64,000 bases of DNA from Heterobasidion occidentale (taxonomy: Eukaryota > Basidiomycota > Agaricomycetes > Russulales > Bondarzewiaceae), in contig JBCAQO010000017.1 in NCBI GenBank assembly GCA_039111635.1, forward strand, positions 84,103-148,102, read 5' to 3'. The notes under the pieces were generated by a model. It ran no database searches. It was not told the DNA's origin and saw only the letters and a list, made by a program, of their open reading frames with translations. Shown one piece after another: positions 44,595-56,259 of the stretch (position 1 is its first letter; every line of letters begins with the position of its first letter). Both the position numbers and the translations under genes were made by a program.

Positions 44595-45320
44595 TCATCG
44601 AGTCACGAAAACCCGCTTGTCTTCGGTGAAGAACTCGAGGGGGTCCTCGTCTGATTGTCGTATTGGTGGCTCGTCGTCCCGTGTTCGGGTCGCTGATGGT
44701 GATCGTCTGGTCTTCGTTTGAATAATTTTTGATGATACTTTCGGTGAGGATGTCGAAGGGCCGACCGAGGAGAACATCGTAGGCTGGGTTCCGAATGATG
44801 TGGACTTGTAGGTACAGTGTGATGTCGCCGATGAGGAATGGAACAATGCGTGCAAGGCCCAAGGATCGATTTCGCCATTCGCCGACTGCATATTGAGGAC
44901 GATTTCAGGGTCGTAGATGAGCGCCAGTTCGTTGCAAATGCCTTCCGACATGGCGATGACTTGTGAACCCGGATCAATGACGCATTCGACTTCCTGTTGG
45001 TGATCGACGAGGGGAACGATGGACCTTAGGGCAGACGATTCTTTAGCGACTATCAACGGCAGAGGAACCTGACCGGGCTGTAGACTCTTCAGATATGTTT
45101 CGTACGTGTCGGGGATGATGGTCGCGCCGGGAGGTGTTTCCGGCTGGTGCAGGACATTGACGAAGGAGGAGACGGTCGGTCGAGTCGGTGGTTCGAGATC
45201 GTCGATGGCATAGGGTAGATCGGCATCTTGGTAGAAGGTCCGAACATTGCTGGCGTCTTTGGTAGGCGATCGGCGTGCTGACGTGGCTTCCCTGACCTGC
45301 GAACGGACTTCGGCGGAGAG
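44595..45320 (-). pseudogene. pol: Aspartic protease region of G1-gamma
   Basis: The active-site block reads VIDPGSQVIAMSEGICNEL (about 44995-44940), D-P-G-S in place of the usual D-T/S-G, followed by LGLARIVPFLIGDITLYLQV and LLGRPFDILTES. The D-P-G-S form recurs in this mushroom Gypsy family as I know it. Two frameshifts split the region. Confidence 0.8.
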
Positions 45321-45383
45321 AGAGTAGTTCGTGCTGGGTAAGCATCACCTGAGTGGCCATCGCCCTGTTGTAGACCTCGGCTG

Positions 45384-46826
45384 CTACCTTCTCGTCGTAG
45401 ATCGGCGCCGTAGTTTTGTAGGCCGGAGCGTCCTTCTTTGCCGAGGGTATCTTCGCCGGGGCTCCCATGTTGCGCTCGTGCGGTGGTGCATAGGTGGCGT
45501 CCTGGGCTTTGGCGTATGGGTGGATTGGAGCATCGTCCTTGGCTGGTACCGGGGGCGGTCGCTGAGTCGGGGATGTCGGTCGGGGCTCGGGTTCGGGAGT
45601 TTCAGTCCTCGCTCGTCGTTCGGGAGCCGGTGAAGGGAAGATGTCGAACGTCCTGTCTGGGCCATTTCGCGTGCCCTCGCGCCCCGCGTTCGGAGTGTGA
45701 ATAGTTCGCGTTCGAGGCTTGCGATTCGCTGGACGTCGGTGAGTTGGTAAGTCGGGGTGACCTCCAGCAATGAGGGTGAATCGCGACGGGAGGCTATCGT
45801 CATCGGGTGAGTCGGCGCCGCGTTTACCGTGAACATCATCTGTCCAGTCGCCAACTGTCCTGGATTCCTGCGATGCCATTCGTCAACTCGGTCCTTCAGG
45901 TTACTACCCGTGATTTCTCTGGGTACGAATGCCCCACTTGACAATACAACCTTCCCTTCGATATTCCGCTTGCATTTGCCGATCCGAATGTATTCGGTGA
46001 CCTCGGGACAGGCGCGCATGAAGTGTTCGGGACTGCCGCAGAACATGCAGTTGTCGCCGCCTTGTCCTGGTTGTCGGGATGGTCGATCGGCTGGCCTGGA
46101 CGTCCCTTGAGCTGCAATGGCCTTGACGAAGGTGTCGGTGAGTCGTTCGAACATGGTCGCCAGGTCTTCGGCCTTGATCGCGTTGGTGGGCGGCGCGGCG
46201 GGGGCTGCTCGAGAGATGTCGGTAGACGTAGTGCTGTAGGCGGACGTGGTGCCGTGCAAGACGAATCGGGCCGCATCGTGGATGTCTTGGAGGTTGTATG
46301 GGTCGTCTGGGAAATGATCGGGGAACTTGAGTTGTAGGCGTTGAGAGATTCTTGCCCATAGCTCCAGTTGGAATCCTCTAGCGAAGGCGCGTCCTTGTTC
46401 GGCGACCGAAATTCGTGCCTTGCTGAGGAGGAATACCGTGATCGCCAGGAATCGCCGATGATAGTCGCCGAGTTCGCTGAGAGACAAGATGCCGACCCTG
46501 CTCGTTTCGCCGACTAGCTTGTCCATATCTGATACCGACCATTTGCGCTCTTCCTCCGATCCGGGGTACAGTCTGTAGACTTCTTCGCAGAACTCCTTGA
46601 ATGTCTTCGTGGCGTCGGTGAAAGTGGTGAGCGATTCCCAAAGCTCGCAGGTGTCGACGTCCGGGAATCGGCAAGCGTGTTTCTTCTTTTCCTGCTCGTC
46701 TTTTATCGCTGACCGACCGAAGTGGAAGTCCAGATCGGCGAAATATCGTCTCAATTCGCGGGGTTGATGGGGGTCAAAGGTCGGGGCCGTTCGATCTCCA
46801 CGAGCGGGCATGGATGGGGTCGCCAT
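45384..46826 (-). pseudogene. gag: Gag of G1-gamma
   Basis: The frame starts MATPSMPARGDRTAPTF at 46826 and stays open for 480 codons, but after about residue 394 (near 45645) it has shifted out of the ancestral frame. Residues 20-190 are the capsid-like part (RRYFADLDFHF, LSELGDYHRRFLAITVFLL, YNLQDIHDAARF). The CCHC knuckle CMFCGSPEHFMRAC is at residues 260-273. The correct continuation, with the KIPSAKKDAPAYKTT block, lies in the frame of 45643-45320. Confidence 0.9.
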
Positions 46827-47305
46827 AGTGAGAAAGTCAAAGGTGGGAGAAGGTATTGTTTGCTAAAGTGATCGGGGATGGAGTTGCTGGTTCAAAGGAG
46901 CGTTCTAGCGAAGTTGGTCGGATGGTCGGCGTCCAGAAGACGGGGCTGCATGGGATTAACGGAGAGATGGAGTCGTGGAGAGATGGTATAGGAGACAGGG
47001 GTGTTGTTCTAAGAGCGCAAGATCAAGGATGGGGGAAATCGGCGGGAGTAGCGATCGGTTCGGCGACGACGGTGGGGTTAAGAAGAAAGTGGAGTCGGGT
47101 GGCGGCGAGAGCGATGGCGAGGATTCGAGATCAAGATAGTGATGGTGGGATAGATGCTGGGAGTATATCGGCGTCTCCGAACAAACTTCGGTCGGCAGAT
47201 GTTTCCTGAGTATTGAAGCTATCGATAACTGTTTGTCGTTCTTCGTGCTCCGCTGTTGGTCGGGACGAGCGACGTAGATTCCTTGAGGTAATTTTGAATA
47301 CTAAC

Positions 47306-47323
47306 CCCTCGCGGTGGGCTCCA
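47306..47323 (-). promoter_or_regulatory. Primer-binding site of G1-gamma
   Basis: TGGAGCCCACCGCGAGGG in element sense, three bases from the LTR end. It begins with TGG, complementary to a tRNA CCA end. Contrast with the self-primed delta. Confidence 0.65.
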
Positions 47324-47326
47324 AAA

Positions 47327-48393
47327 TGATACGCTAGAGGTGGCTCTAAGTGCCGAGCACAACACCAAAACAACCTCTAATGCAGGGGTGCTGGAGCTAG
47401 TATCTGATACACAAGGAATCGTTAGTGAGGACTTTAGAAATAGATGGCGTACTTGAGAAGCAGCGAGGAGGGTGAGATTATAGCGCCCGAACGGTTTCGG
47501 GACTGCACCGAACACCGACCGAACGTTCGGTCGGTCGTGTTGGCGATTCGGTCGGTAACGAGAAGGTAGTGTCGCGACCGACAACTACGTGCTTCAAGAG
47601 CCACACAGGACTCTGACAATATACGAGGGAGGACGAGGGGTACGAGCGAAGAGACGAGTACGAACGCGAACAAGGCCGAACGACGAGGATGACAAGTTTT
47701 CGGGAGTCGACGAAGACGATTTCGATGGTTGAGACGAGTGCGAATGAGCTCTGAACTGTGGGGTGCGAAAGCTGGTTTATTCCAGAGTTGTATGTAGGTT
47801 TTTATAGTAAACAGAGCCCCTAAGTAAAATATTAAACAAGAAATGAGAGTAGATGTCGAATGGGCGCCAAGCCTTAGCGATCAGAGAAGATAAGAAGGTA
47901 GGTGAGATGTCCATATGGGTTCCGAAGGTGACAAGGTAAAAGTTAATCAGCGATGGCGAAATCCCGAACGTTCGGGATCCGTCGCCCGAGCGTAGGTAGA
48001 CGGAACGGCGTTGGAGAACCAATGAAAATAAAGAAGAGGTATCGTACGACCAGGGTAGCCAAGTAATGGTGTTTGACCGACCATGTGGAAGTCGGGAAGA
48101 TAAGCGATAAGGACCGACCGACTCACGGAGGACATCGGCCGATACGGACTACTGGCTCTGATCTCGTAGACACTTATCGTAACGCTCCTATGTGGTCATG
48201 GTAAGTACGTGACGTGTGGGCGAACTGACCCAAGTGCTGCCGAACGTCCTTCGGTGGCTTGTCGTCGGTCGGGTAGGGACCGACCGTGTTCGGTAAAAGT
48301 CGGCATTTTCGGTACTTGTCTAGCGCTGTTCGGTATCTCCCCAAAGCTTCCCGAATACCTCCCTCGGACCCTAGCGCGGGTGCATGCTCATCA
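47327..48393 (-). repeat. 5' LTR of G1-gamma
   Basis: 1067 bp, near-identical to 37295-38362. It carries the same two palindromes. Confidence 0.95.
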
Positions 48394-51307
48394 ACGCTCA
48401 CTAGATGCAGACCCCAGCGAACAACCTAATATGCCCATGCAAAAGGACCTTCAGCCAACTCAATGCACTGACTCTACACCGGCGGCACTGTCCGAAGGCA
48501 AAGAACCTACTTTGGGGAGCATTGGTGGGGGCAAAGGAGGCTTTCCAAGCACAGAAGAGGCAGCAAACAGAGGGTCCTAGTGATCTATCCATGTTAATGA
48601 CACTAGAATCTTCCTTCAAGCTACCTCGCCAACGGAAATAACTGTACAGTGTGCCCCTTTGTTGACTTATGTCCTCTTGATGACCTTTCCCAACACACTT
48701 GTAGGAACATGCACGTGGGCTTCAGTGTATGCAAGTCAAACAGACAGCTGATGAAGATGATTTAGGAGGACACAGAGAGCCAGTCAAGGAAGAGGATACA
48801 GGTCTCAATAGACCCTGAGGAGCATACAGCGGAGGTGAGTGTCATTGTGCATCTGCGCGCTAAGTGTCCGCTGAACGAACTCAACATTTCATGAATCTTA
48901 GGCAGACATTCCGGAGTCTGTTCTCATCCCAGAAGCTTCACCTTCGGAGCCCCCACCATTGCCTGTTCCCCCAACTACATGCTCTGCACGCTCTGGACAC
49001 GGAATACACTTCCTGAAGCGATTCAATGATTTCCTCCCTGGTTCAGTAACCCCCCTCTCTCATATTCCTTCCAAACAGTGTTCCGTGCCTGCCCAGCCCA
49101 ACCCTGAGTCTGTACAACCATCTCTTGCTCCACCAGAGTGTGTGCCACCCTCGGTGCTAGCGCCGGCACCTGTCTTTGACACGACACCAAACAAATTTGG
49201 CTTGTTCCGCCAGTACAAGCGATGCCCCACACACAATCCAGAGCCGGAAAAGTCACTCAATAAAGTCTGTGACTCCACAGTGTTCCCCAAGGCGGATCGG
49301 TGCTGCCTCAGGATGCAGCACCAGCAGAACCCTGGTATGCTCCGTTTACTAACGCGATTGCCGTAGTTATGATGTGCTGGCAATACACTAAGTCTGCGAC
49401 AAAGTCCGCAAGTGAGATGGATCGCTTAGCGCACTCTCTCGGGGACTCCATGAGAGATGGATTTAGCATCAAGGATTTCACTATGTTCAACACTGCTTGA
49501 GAGAATGAGCGCAAAGACAGCAACATTACCCATTATTCAAGCCCCTTCAACAAGGGTGAGGGCTAGCATGAATTGTCTGTCAAGATCCACCTCCCCACCG
49601 AGAAGGTGAAGACACCCGAAGACCAGGTGCTGGAATTTGAAGTCAAGGGTGTCTGGCACTGCAATATTGTTGACATCATCAAAACTGTCTATTCAGATTC
49701 CACCACCTTCTCCACACTTCACACCACCCCATTTCAGCAGGTTTGGAAGCTGTTCAAGAACTCAAAGCCTGAGTGCGTCCACTCGAAGATATACTGCTCA
49801 GACTTGATGCTCAATGCTAACAAGGAAATACAGAAACTCCCGTGTGAGCCTGACAACAAGTTAGAGCGCATCGTTGCACCACTCATGCTCTGGTCGGACG
49901 TGACGCACCTCGCAAATTTCAGCACAGCGTCGCTCTGGCTGTTCTACTTGTTTTTCGGCTCCCAATCAAAGTACACCCATGCAAAACCCACAGCATATGC
50001 ATGCCATCATCTAGCATACATCCCCTCAGTGAGTTTTATTTTGCTGGTATGATAACTTTCTAACGCGTGCATTTTCCAGCTTCTAGACATTATTCAAGAT
50101 TTTTACCGCTCATTTTTTGGCAAGAGCGTGATGGCAGAGACTCTCACGCACTGCAAGCGTGAGCTCATACACGTGATATGGATTCTCCTCCTTGACAACA
50201 ATTTCATGGAGGCGTACACTCATGGAATTGTCATTCAATGTGGCAATAGTGTCATGCGTCGTATGTTTCCACAATTCTTCACTTACTCCGTGGACTACTC
50301 CGAAAAGTAAGTGTATTATCATGTCTTCTGCCCTTCCACTAATTTACCTGTGGTCATACTTGCAAGTATCAAGTATCTTGCCAAGTGCCCATGCCTTCGA
50401 TGCCTTGTCAAGAAGAAGAAAGTTATCCACATGGGCATGAAATCTAATATAAAGACCTGCAGCAAGGACTGTGAAGATGATGTCCAACACCAGCAGAATG
50501 TTAAAACTGCCTGCCGACTGATCTACAAGTTGGGTGTGCCACTCAAGGCAGACAGGCTGAAGACGGTGCTTGGCAAATGCTCACTCGTACCAACAAGGGT
50601 AAGTTTCTCCACTATCTACTCAGACAACTAGCTAACAATTATTTATAAAATGCCTTCTCCACGAAGCTAGCGTGCTTCGGGTTTGACTTCCATTTGATGT
50701 TTGTTGTCAACCTCCTGCATGAGGTTGAGCTGGGTGTATGGAAAGCTACCTTCACTTATCTGATGCAAGTGCTTCAAGCAGCGGCAGATGATGCCATTCA
50801 AAAATTGAATCAATGGTATATTATATCTATTATTTGTATTTGATTCAAATCTAACAGTATATACATTATAGCTATCGAGCGGTACCCACATTTGGTTGCA
50901 GCACAATACAACACTTTTCATAGGAATGCCTTGGCCATGTGAAAGCTTGCCGCATGAGATTTTGAAGACTTGTTACAGGTAAGTACTTCCCTGACTTGAA
51001 GAATTATGGCACACATTGGTATAACCTCCATTTCATAGTGTGCTATGCCAGTATTCGAAGGCCTTTTGCCTGCACACCACAATGCCATCGTGGCCAACCT
51101 CCTATTTGACCTTGCAACCTGGCACGCATACGCAAAGCTGCACCTCCATACAGGCACTCCCTGGAGTTCTTTGCCACCGCCACACTTATGCTCGGTGCTA
51201 CAATGCGACGGTTTGTCAAGAAGACCTGTGTGGCTTACAACACAAGGGAATGTTGAGTGCAGTGACAATGAAGCGACTGGCACAGAGAGAGTGCCAAAAG
51301 AAAGCTC

Positions 51308-51760
51308 TATAATGACAGGACTGTAGTCCAGAGGGTAAGAGTCTGAAGTAGATACAAAGAAGAGAAGGGAGCGCACCTGTGGTCCAGAGGGTAAGAGTCT
51401 GAAGAAAGAATCACCCTCGGACAACAGGTATTTAAGCTACAGAGAACAATAAGAAACAAAATAGGAAAGTATGACATCAACGGGTCATTACAGGTGGTCC
51501 ACCTTACAAAGTGGTCAAAAGCTCCACCTGTAGGTCGGTTCGGAGTGTCATTGACATCACACAGGACCACCTGAGTCAGCCAACCGGTGAAACAACTGAA
51601 ACAAAGTGAGACAAGGTGAAAACAAAGTGAGACAGTCCAAAAGGAGAAAGAACGCAATATACCCTCTCTGGGAGTGGCTGTAGGGCCGCTCCCAGCTGTA
51701 GAGGCGAGTAATCAATCAGTCCGTAAGGTGGCACGAATGTGGCACGCATACCACATCAAC
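51308..51760. mobile_element. Insertion of about 450 bp in the Plavaka gene, possible solo LTR
   Basis: The transposase frame is lost near 51305 and resumes near 51765. The inserted DNA contains the word GTCCAGAGGGTAAGAGTCTG twice (near 51326 and 51375). A TG...CA outline (TGTAGTCC to CACATCA) would suit an LTR, but I could not find a target duplication. Confidence 0.45.
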
Positions 51761-52208
51761 CAGAATGGCCAAAAATAATAGGGAACTCCCTCACAAGATG
51801 GCCATGCAAGGAAGATGCAAGGCTGTGATGATCAAGAAGGGTCTTGACTTAGGAAAGAATATGAGTGTGACAACATTCACTTTGGAAAAACTGCGCAAAA
51901 TCTTTAACCTGGTAACCTACAAATACCATGCCCTCGGTAATTACGTTGGCATGATCCTCCACTTAGGGACAATGGACTTGTACAGCACACAAGTGGTAAG
52001 AATTACTACTTCTTCACATAAATAGTATTAGTTGAGTATCTCTTACACAAGATGAGCTCGCACACAAGGTGGTCAAACATTGCTATGACCGTACAAACAA
52101 GAACAACTTTGTTCCGCAGCTGGCAAGGCACAATGCTCATGAACGCCTCCTTCGCAAAGTCGCAAAGTGGTCAGATGAACATCATAGGCGTGAGCTAGTA
52201 CGTGCGCT

Positions 52209-53282
52209 AATACACTAGAGGCATCTCTAAGTGCCAAGTACAACACCAAAACAACCTCTAGAGCAGGGGGTGCTGGAGCTAGTATCTAATACACCAGGAA
52301 TTGTTAGTAATGACTTTAGAAAGCAAGGGTGCACTGAGGAGCAATGGGAAGTGTGAGATTATAGCGCCCAAACAGCTTCGGGACTGCACCAAAAAGCGAC
52401 TGAACGTTTAGTCGGTCGTGTCTGGAACTCGTTCAGTAACAAGTAAGGTAGTGTCACAACCGACAACTACGTGCTTCAAGAGCCACATGGGACTCTGGCA
52501 ATATACGAGGAAGGACAAGAGGTATGAGCAAAGAGATGAGTATGAACACGAACAAGGCCGAACAACGAGGAAGACAAGTTTTTGGAGGTCAACAAAGACA
52601 ATTTCCATGGTTGAGACAAGTGCAAATCAGCTCTGAACTGTGGGGTGCAAAAGCTGGTTTATTCCAGAGTTGTATGTAGGTTTTTATAGTAAACAGAGCC
52701 CCTAAGTAAATATCGAACGAGAAATGAGAGTCAATGCTGAACAGGTGCCAAGCCCTAGCAAACAGAGAAGATAAGAAGGTAGGTGAGATGTCCATATGGG
52801 TTCCGAAGGTGATAAGGTAAAAGTCTATCAGCAATGACGAAATCCCAACTGTTCGGTATTTGTCGTCCAAGCGTAGGTAGCAGGAACAGACATTGAAGAG
52901 CCAATGAGAATAAAGAAATAGTAAATGTACAACTTGGATAGACAAGTAATGGTGCAAGATTGCATTTGCCCAAACATGTGGAAGTTGGGACAATAAGCGA
53001 TAAGAGCTGGCCGACTTATGGACCACATTGGCTGAATGGCTTATTAACTTCGATCTTGTCAACGTCTATCGCAACCTCCTGTACGGTCAGGATAAGTACG
53101 TGAAATGTGGGCAAACTGACCCAAGTGCTGCTGAACGCCCTTTGGTGGCTTGCCGTTGTTCGGATAGGGACCAACCGTGTTTGGTGCAAGTCAGCATCTT
53201 TGGTGCTCGTCTAGAGCTGTTTGGTATCTCCCCAAGCTTCCAAATACCTTCCCTGGACCCCAGAGTGGGTGCATGCTCATCA
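52209..53282 (-). repeat. G1 solo LTR inside the Plavaka gene
   Basis: About 1.07 kb match the G1 LTR from its TAATACACTAGAGG end to GCATGCTCATCA. The flanks are GCGC and GCAC, a 4-bp duplication in which one CpG has decayed. Coding sequence resumes at once on both sides (RELVRA before, RRQKH after). No internal element DNA is present. Confidence 0.85.
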
Positions 53283-54438
53283 GCACGCAGGCAGAAGCAT
53301 AAGCAGCCCGAACAGCTGCCTTTGTCCGACCTGCACCGCCCATTACCACATTGCCGTATAGACAAGGAAGCACCTGAATGTGCAGTCTTGGATTCACAAC
53401 CACCCTGAGAGACCCGCGCTCAAGGTAAGTGATGATTGTCGACCTAATTGATTGCCTGCTCATTCTATTGCCATAGGAGTTCCTGTCTCGCCTCAAGGAT
53501 CACCTCCTGGCACGTGTGCTAGGGCTCACTTATGATGGCAACAAACATGAGTTCTCAGATGAGGACCACAACAACATCACCATCATCAACGACCGGCTGT
53601 ATCAACACAGCGTGCTCCAGATCAACTACACCTCATACAACATGCAACAATAGCAAGACTCAATTAATCCGCAAACACAAGCAGATGTAATGGTCCTCTC
53701 GCAAGAGGACGGCACCCCTGACAACCCAGCGCATCCATACTGGTACACGCATGTTGTTGGCATCTTCCATTGCATGGTGCACCACCACGGTCATTCCTCT
53801 GAGCCCAAGCAAATGGATTTCTTGTGGGTTTGCTGGTTCGGCCTTGACACTGACGCGCTAGGCAGGTGGGATTGCAAGCAGCTGCACAGTTTTCTCTTCA
53901 TCCCCAAAGATGATCACGCCGTGTTCAGCTTCTTAGACCCCAAGCAAATCATCCATGGCATACACCTCATCCCTGCATTTGCAGGTGGACACACCTCCGA
54001 TCAACTTGGGCCATCTATTGCTCGACAGCCAGCAGAGAATGATGAAGATTAGGAGGGGTATTATATTAACATGTAAGTTTCACATCATTCCCTACTTCTA
54101 TTTCTCAATTTCTCCTAGGTTTGTGGACCGCAACATGTTCATGCGTCCGTGGCAGCGGCATCAGTCACAAGGGTACGTGGCACCTCAATGCCAGCCTTCT
54201 CTGAGATGAGCAAGCTACACAAGTGCCGGAGGAGCCCTCCAACGAGGCAGTCAACAAGCAAGGTGGTGCTGAGGATGACAATTTGGAAGAGGAATCTGAA
54301 GAAGAGGAGGGAGAAGAAGGCCCTTTAACGGAGGAGAGGAGGGGAGGAGGACTCCGACAATGATCCCGACCCATTGCCTGAAGGCGACGAAAGGGAGCGG
54401 ACAAGCAAGTGCTTGTGGAGGAGGGTTATGGCGAGTTT

Positions 54439-54624
54439 TGAGGCCAGTGTGTATGTATTGCATTATATCTTGAGGCCGGGTGTATGTATAACATTATATT
54501 CTGAGCTGGTGTGTATGTTTCACAATATATCTTGAGGAAGGTGTAGTATAACATTATGTCCTGAGCCGGTGTGCATGTTTAACAATATATCTTGAGGCCG
54601 GTGTGCATGTATAAGAATATATTA
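54439..54624. repeat. Minisatellite of six 31-32 bp units
   Basis: Units follow TGAGGCCGGTGTGTATGTAT plus an AT-rich second half such as AACATTATATC. They lie just after the Plavaka coding end and may be subterminal repeats of that transposon. Confidence 0.7.
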
Positions 54625-54840
54625 TGAAGGTTAGGAATATATACATTGGCATCGAGGCCTCCCAGATTATATTCTAACACAATGATTGCAACAAACCTCC
54701 AAGGAGAGCGCGCAGATGCAATGCTATATATGATCATGCCTGTAGGCTCTGAAGATTATATAATGCCCCAATCCATCCAAGGTCATCCCATGTTTTGTCG
54801 GTTTTGCTGATGTGAGTGCGCTATCAAATTAGCGGGAAAA

Positions 54841-55860
54841 ATGGACAGCGGGCCTAAGCCGAAGAAGAGAATAATACCTCAGATTTTAGGACACTCACAA
54901 GCTTTCGTTGAACATGCCTAGCCTATCGCATTCTCAGAAACAGCTTGGGAAGACTCACCTATCACATCCACCATATATCCCTGTGTCCAAGTCGCCTTCG
55001 TTCCCATTATTCCTGATCCTGTTGAGTTTGTGATGGACAATGGACGGCCTCATTTTATCCGGCTGAATAGAGTCATTCAAGTGGCAGGAACTGGAGAGAT
55101 AGTGGCTAAGCTCGATGAGCCAGACCATAGGTTCCCTAACGTGCGCTATCTGTCAGATGTAACTCACACCCATCCGGTCAGTTTCTTCGAGCTCGTGGAC
55201 TCAAACACTATTGGATACTCACAGAACATAGTCCCGAATGTTCCCATCTTCCCTTTGCTCACGGTGCCTTGTATCTGCCAGCGCTAGGGAATGCCACAGT
55301 TGCTGTCATCGTATTCTGGAGAAGAAGAACTCAAGAGTTAGTTTTGAGGGTAAAGAGGAATATCAAGAATAGAGACGAGGAGGCATCAGCAGAGGACCTG
55401 CTGGCTAAGGATGCGGAAGTGTTCATTGAGCTGAAAAAACCATGCATACAACACCTTCTCAAGATCCCTAGTTTGCTTGTACATCCATGTGAGTGGAGTC
55501 CACTCTTCACACTGAAGAAGGAGTATTTCTCTAGACAACTATTGATTACTTCAAGATTGTTGGGCGCCTTGATTTCGTAGAAGCGCTCAGGACGCTCCTT
55601 GGGCTTCATTTCGCGGACAATCACATCATTAGATGGCTTGTCAACAGCCATCTTGCTGATCTGGTACTTGGCGCCAATCCAGATTTGTGCAACAACTCCT
55701 TTCGACAGGCAGGAAGAGCGCACATGCTTATTCTCAGAGAGGACCCATGGTACTCATACCTGGGAGAGAACTTGTCCGAGATCAGCAAGATCAACTGAAG
55801 TACGTCGAGAGCCCTTTTGTTAATTATTTTTCAGCTTATGATCATTCCAGATATGATAAT
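54841..55860 (+). pseudogene. Broken gene of unknown family
   Basis: A frame from 54841 to 55287 is open but for one TAG (54928) and reads FVPIIPDPVEFVMDNGRPHF, then RLNRVIQVAGTGEIVAKLDE. A second stretch after a shift (55295-55580, then about 55580-55800) reads LLKIPSLLVHPCEWSPLFTL and HIIRWLVNSHLADLVLG. These look like diverged real protein. I do not recognise the family. It is not gag-like, though it stands where the 5' part of G2 should be. Confidence 0.45.
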
Positions 55861-56259
55861 CTTTGTTCTTTTGTCCTTACATCCGCCAGTATGCTGTACC
55901 AGCCATGGCCTCTTCTTTTTGGTGTGTTTCTCTTCGTTCTTATTTGTCATGAAGCAGTTTTTTGTCTTTCAAATCATAAATCCTACATCTATTTGTTCTT
56001 CAGCTTGGTCTTTTTCTCCTAGGATATACTGATTCTATGCCGAAATGTGTCATAGGCATTTCGCTACAAGTCATGACTTCTGTACAATATTTCTGTTTTT
56101 CTTTTGACTCAGTTTATGCACGATACTTTCACTAGCGCCAGTGCCATGTTTGGGTTTGCAGGGCATTACCCTTTTATTTACGGTAGACCTGTTGTCACTT
56201 TACTTCACGGTCCTGGTTCAGCGGTGCTATGTCAAGCAATACAGCATGTTTTCCAGCTA
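55861..56259. other. AT-rich stretch without a clear gene
   Basis: Frames here are thymine-rich and low in information. The next recognisable sequence is the pol of G2. Confidence 0.4.

Larger units (their letters stand above)
37295..48393 (-). mobile_element. G1-gamma: best preserved copy of the G1 Gypsy element
   Basis: The 11.1 kb element is flanked by ACGC (37291-37294 and 48394-48397). LTRs of 1068 and 1067 bp start TGAT and end ATCA and differ by roughly 14 transitions, mostly at CpG, plus one indel. The minus strand carries gag, protease, RT, RNase H and integrase with a few frameshifts. The plus strand carries a spliced gene between integrase and the 3' LTR. CpG is abundant, especially as TCGG/CCGA. 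Confidence 0.95.
48405..54200 (+). pseudogene. Plavaka-type DNA transposase (CACTA-like), nine introns, interrupted
   Basis: The ATG at 48405 opens a zinc-finger-like N-terminus (CPCKRTFSQLNALTLHRRHC). Later blocks identify the Plavaka transposase common in mushrooms: TPNKFGLFRQYK, THLANFSTASLWLFYLFFGS, AYACHHLAYIPS, THCKRELIHVIWILLLDNNF, FTYSVDYSEK, CPCLRCLVKKKK, HEVELGVWKATFTYLMQVL, FNLVTYKYHALGNYVG, FLWVCWFGLDTDALGRW and VFSFLDPKQIIHGIHLIPAF. Introns: 48835-48901, 50029-50079, 50306-50366, 50599-50666, 50816-50871, 50979-51038, 51996-52051, 53425-53476, 54073-54118. In-frame stops (48639, 49498, 53653, 54050) and two insertions make it non-functional. The gene lies directly downstream of gamma. 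Confidence 0.85.

Noticed and set aside
49573..50052. Separate 159-codon gene
   Set aside because: It is one exon of the Plavaka transposase reading through the intron donor at 50029.
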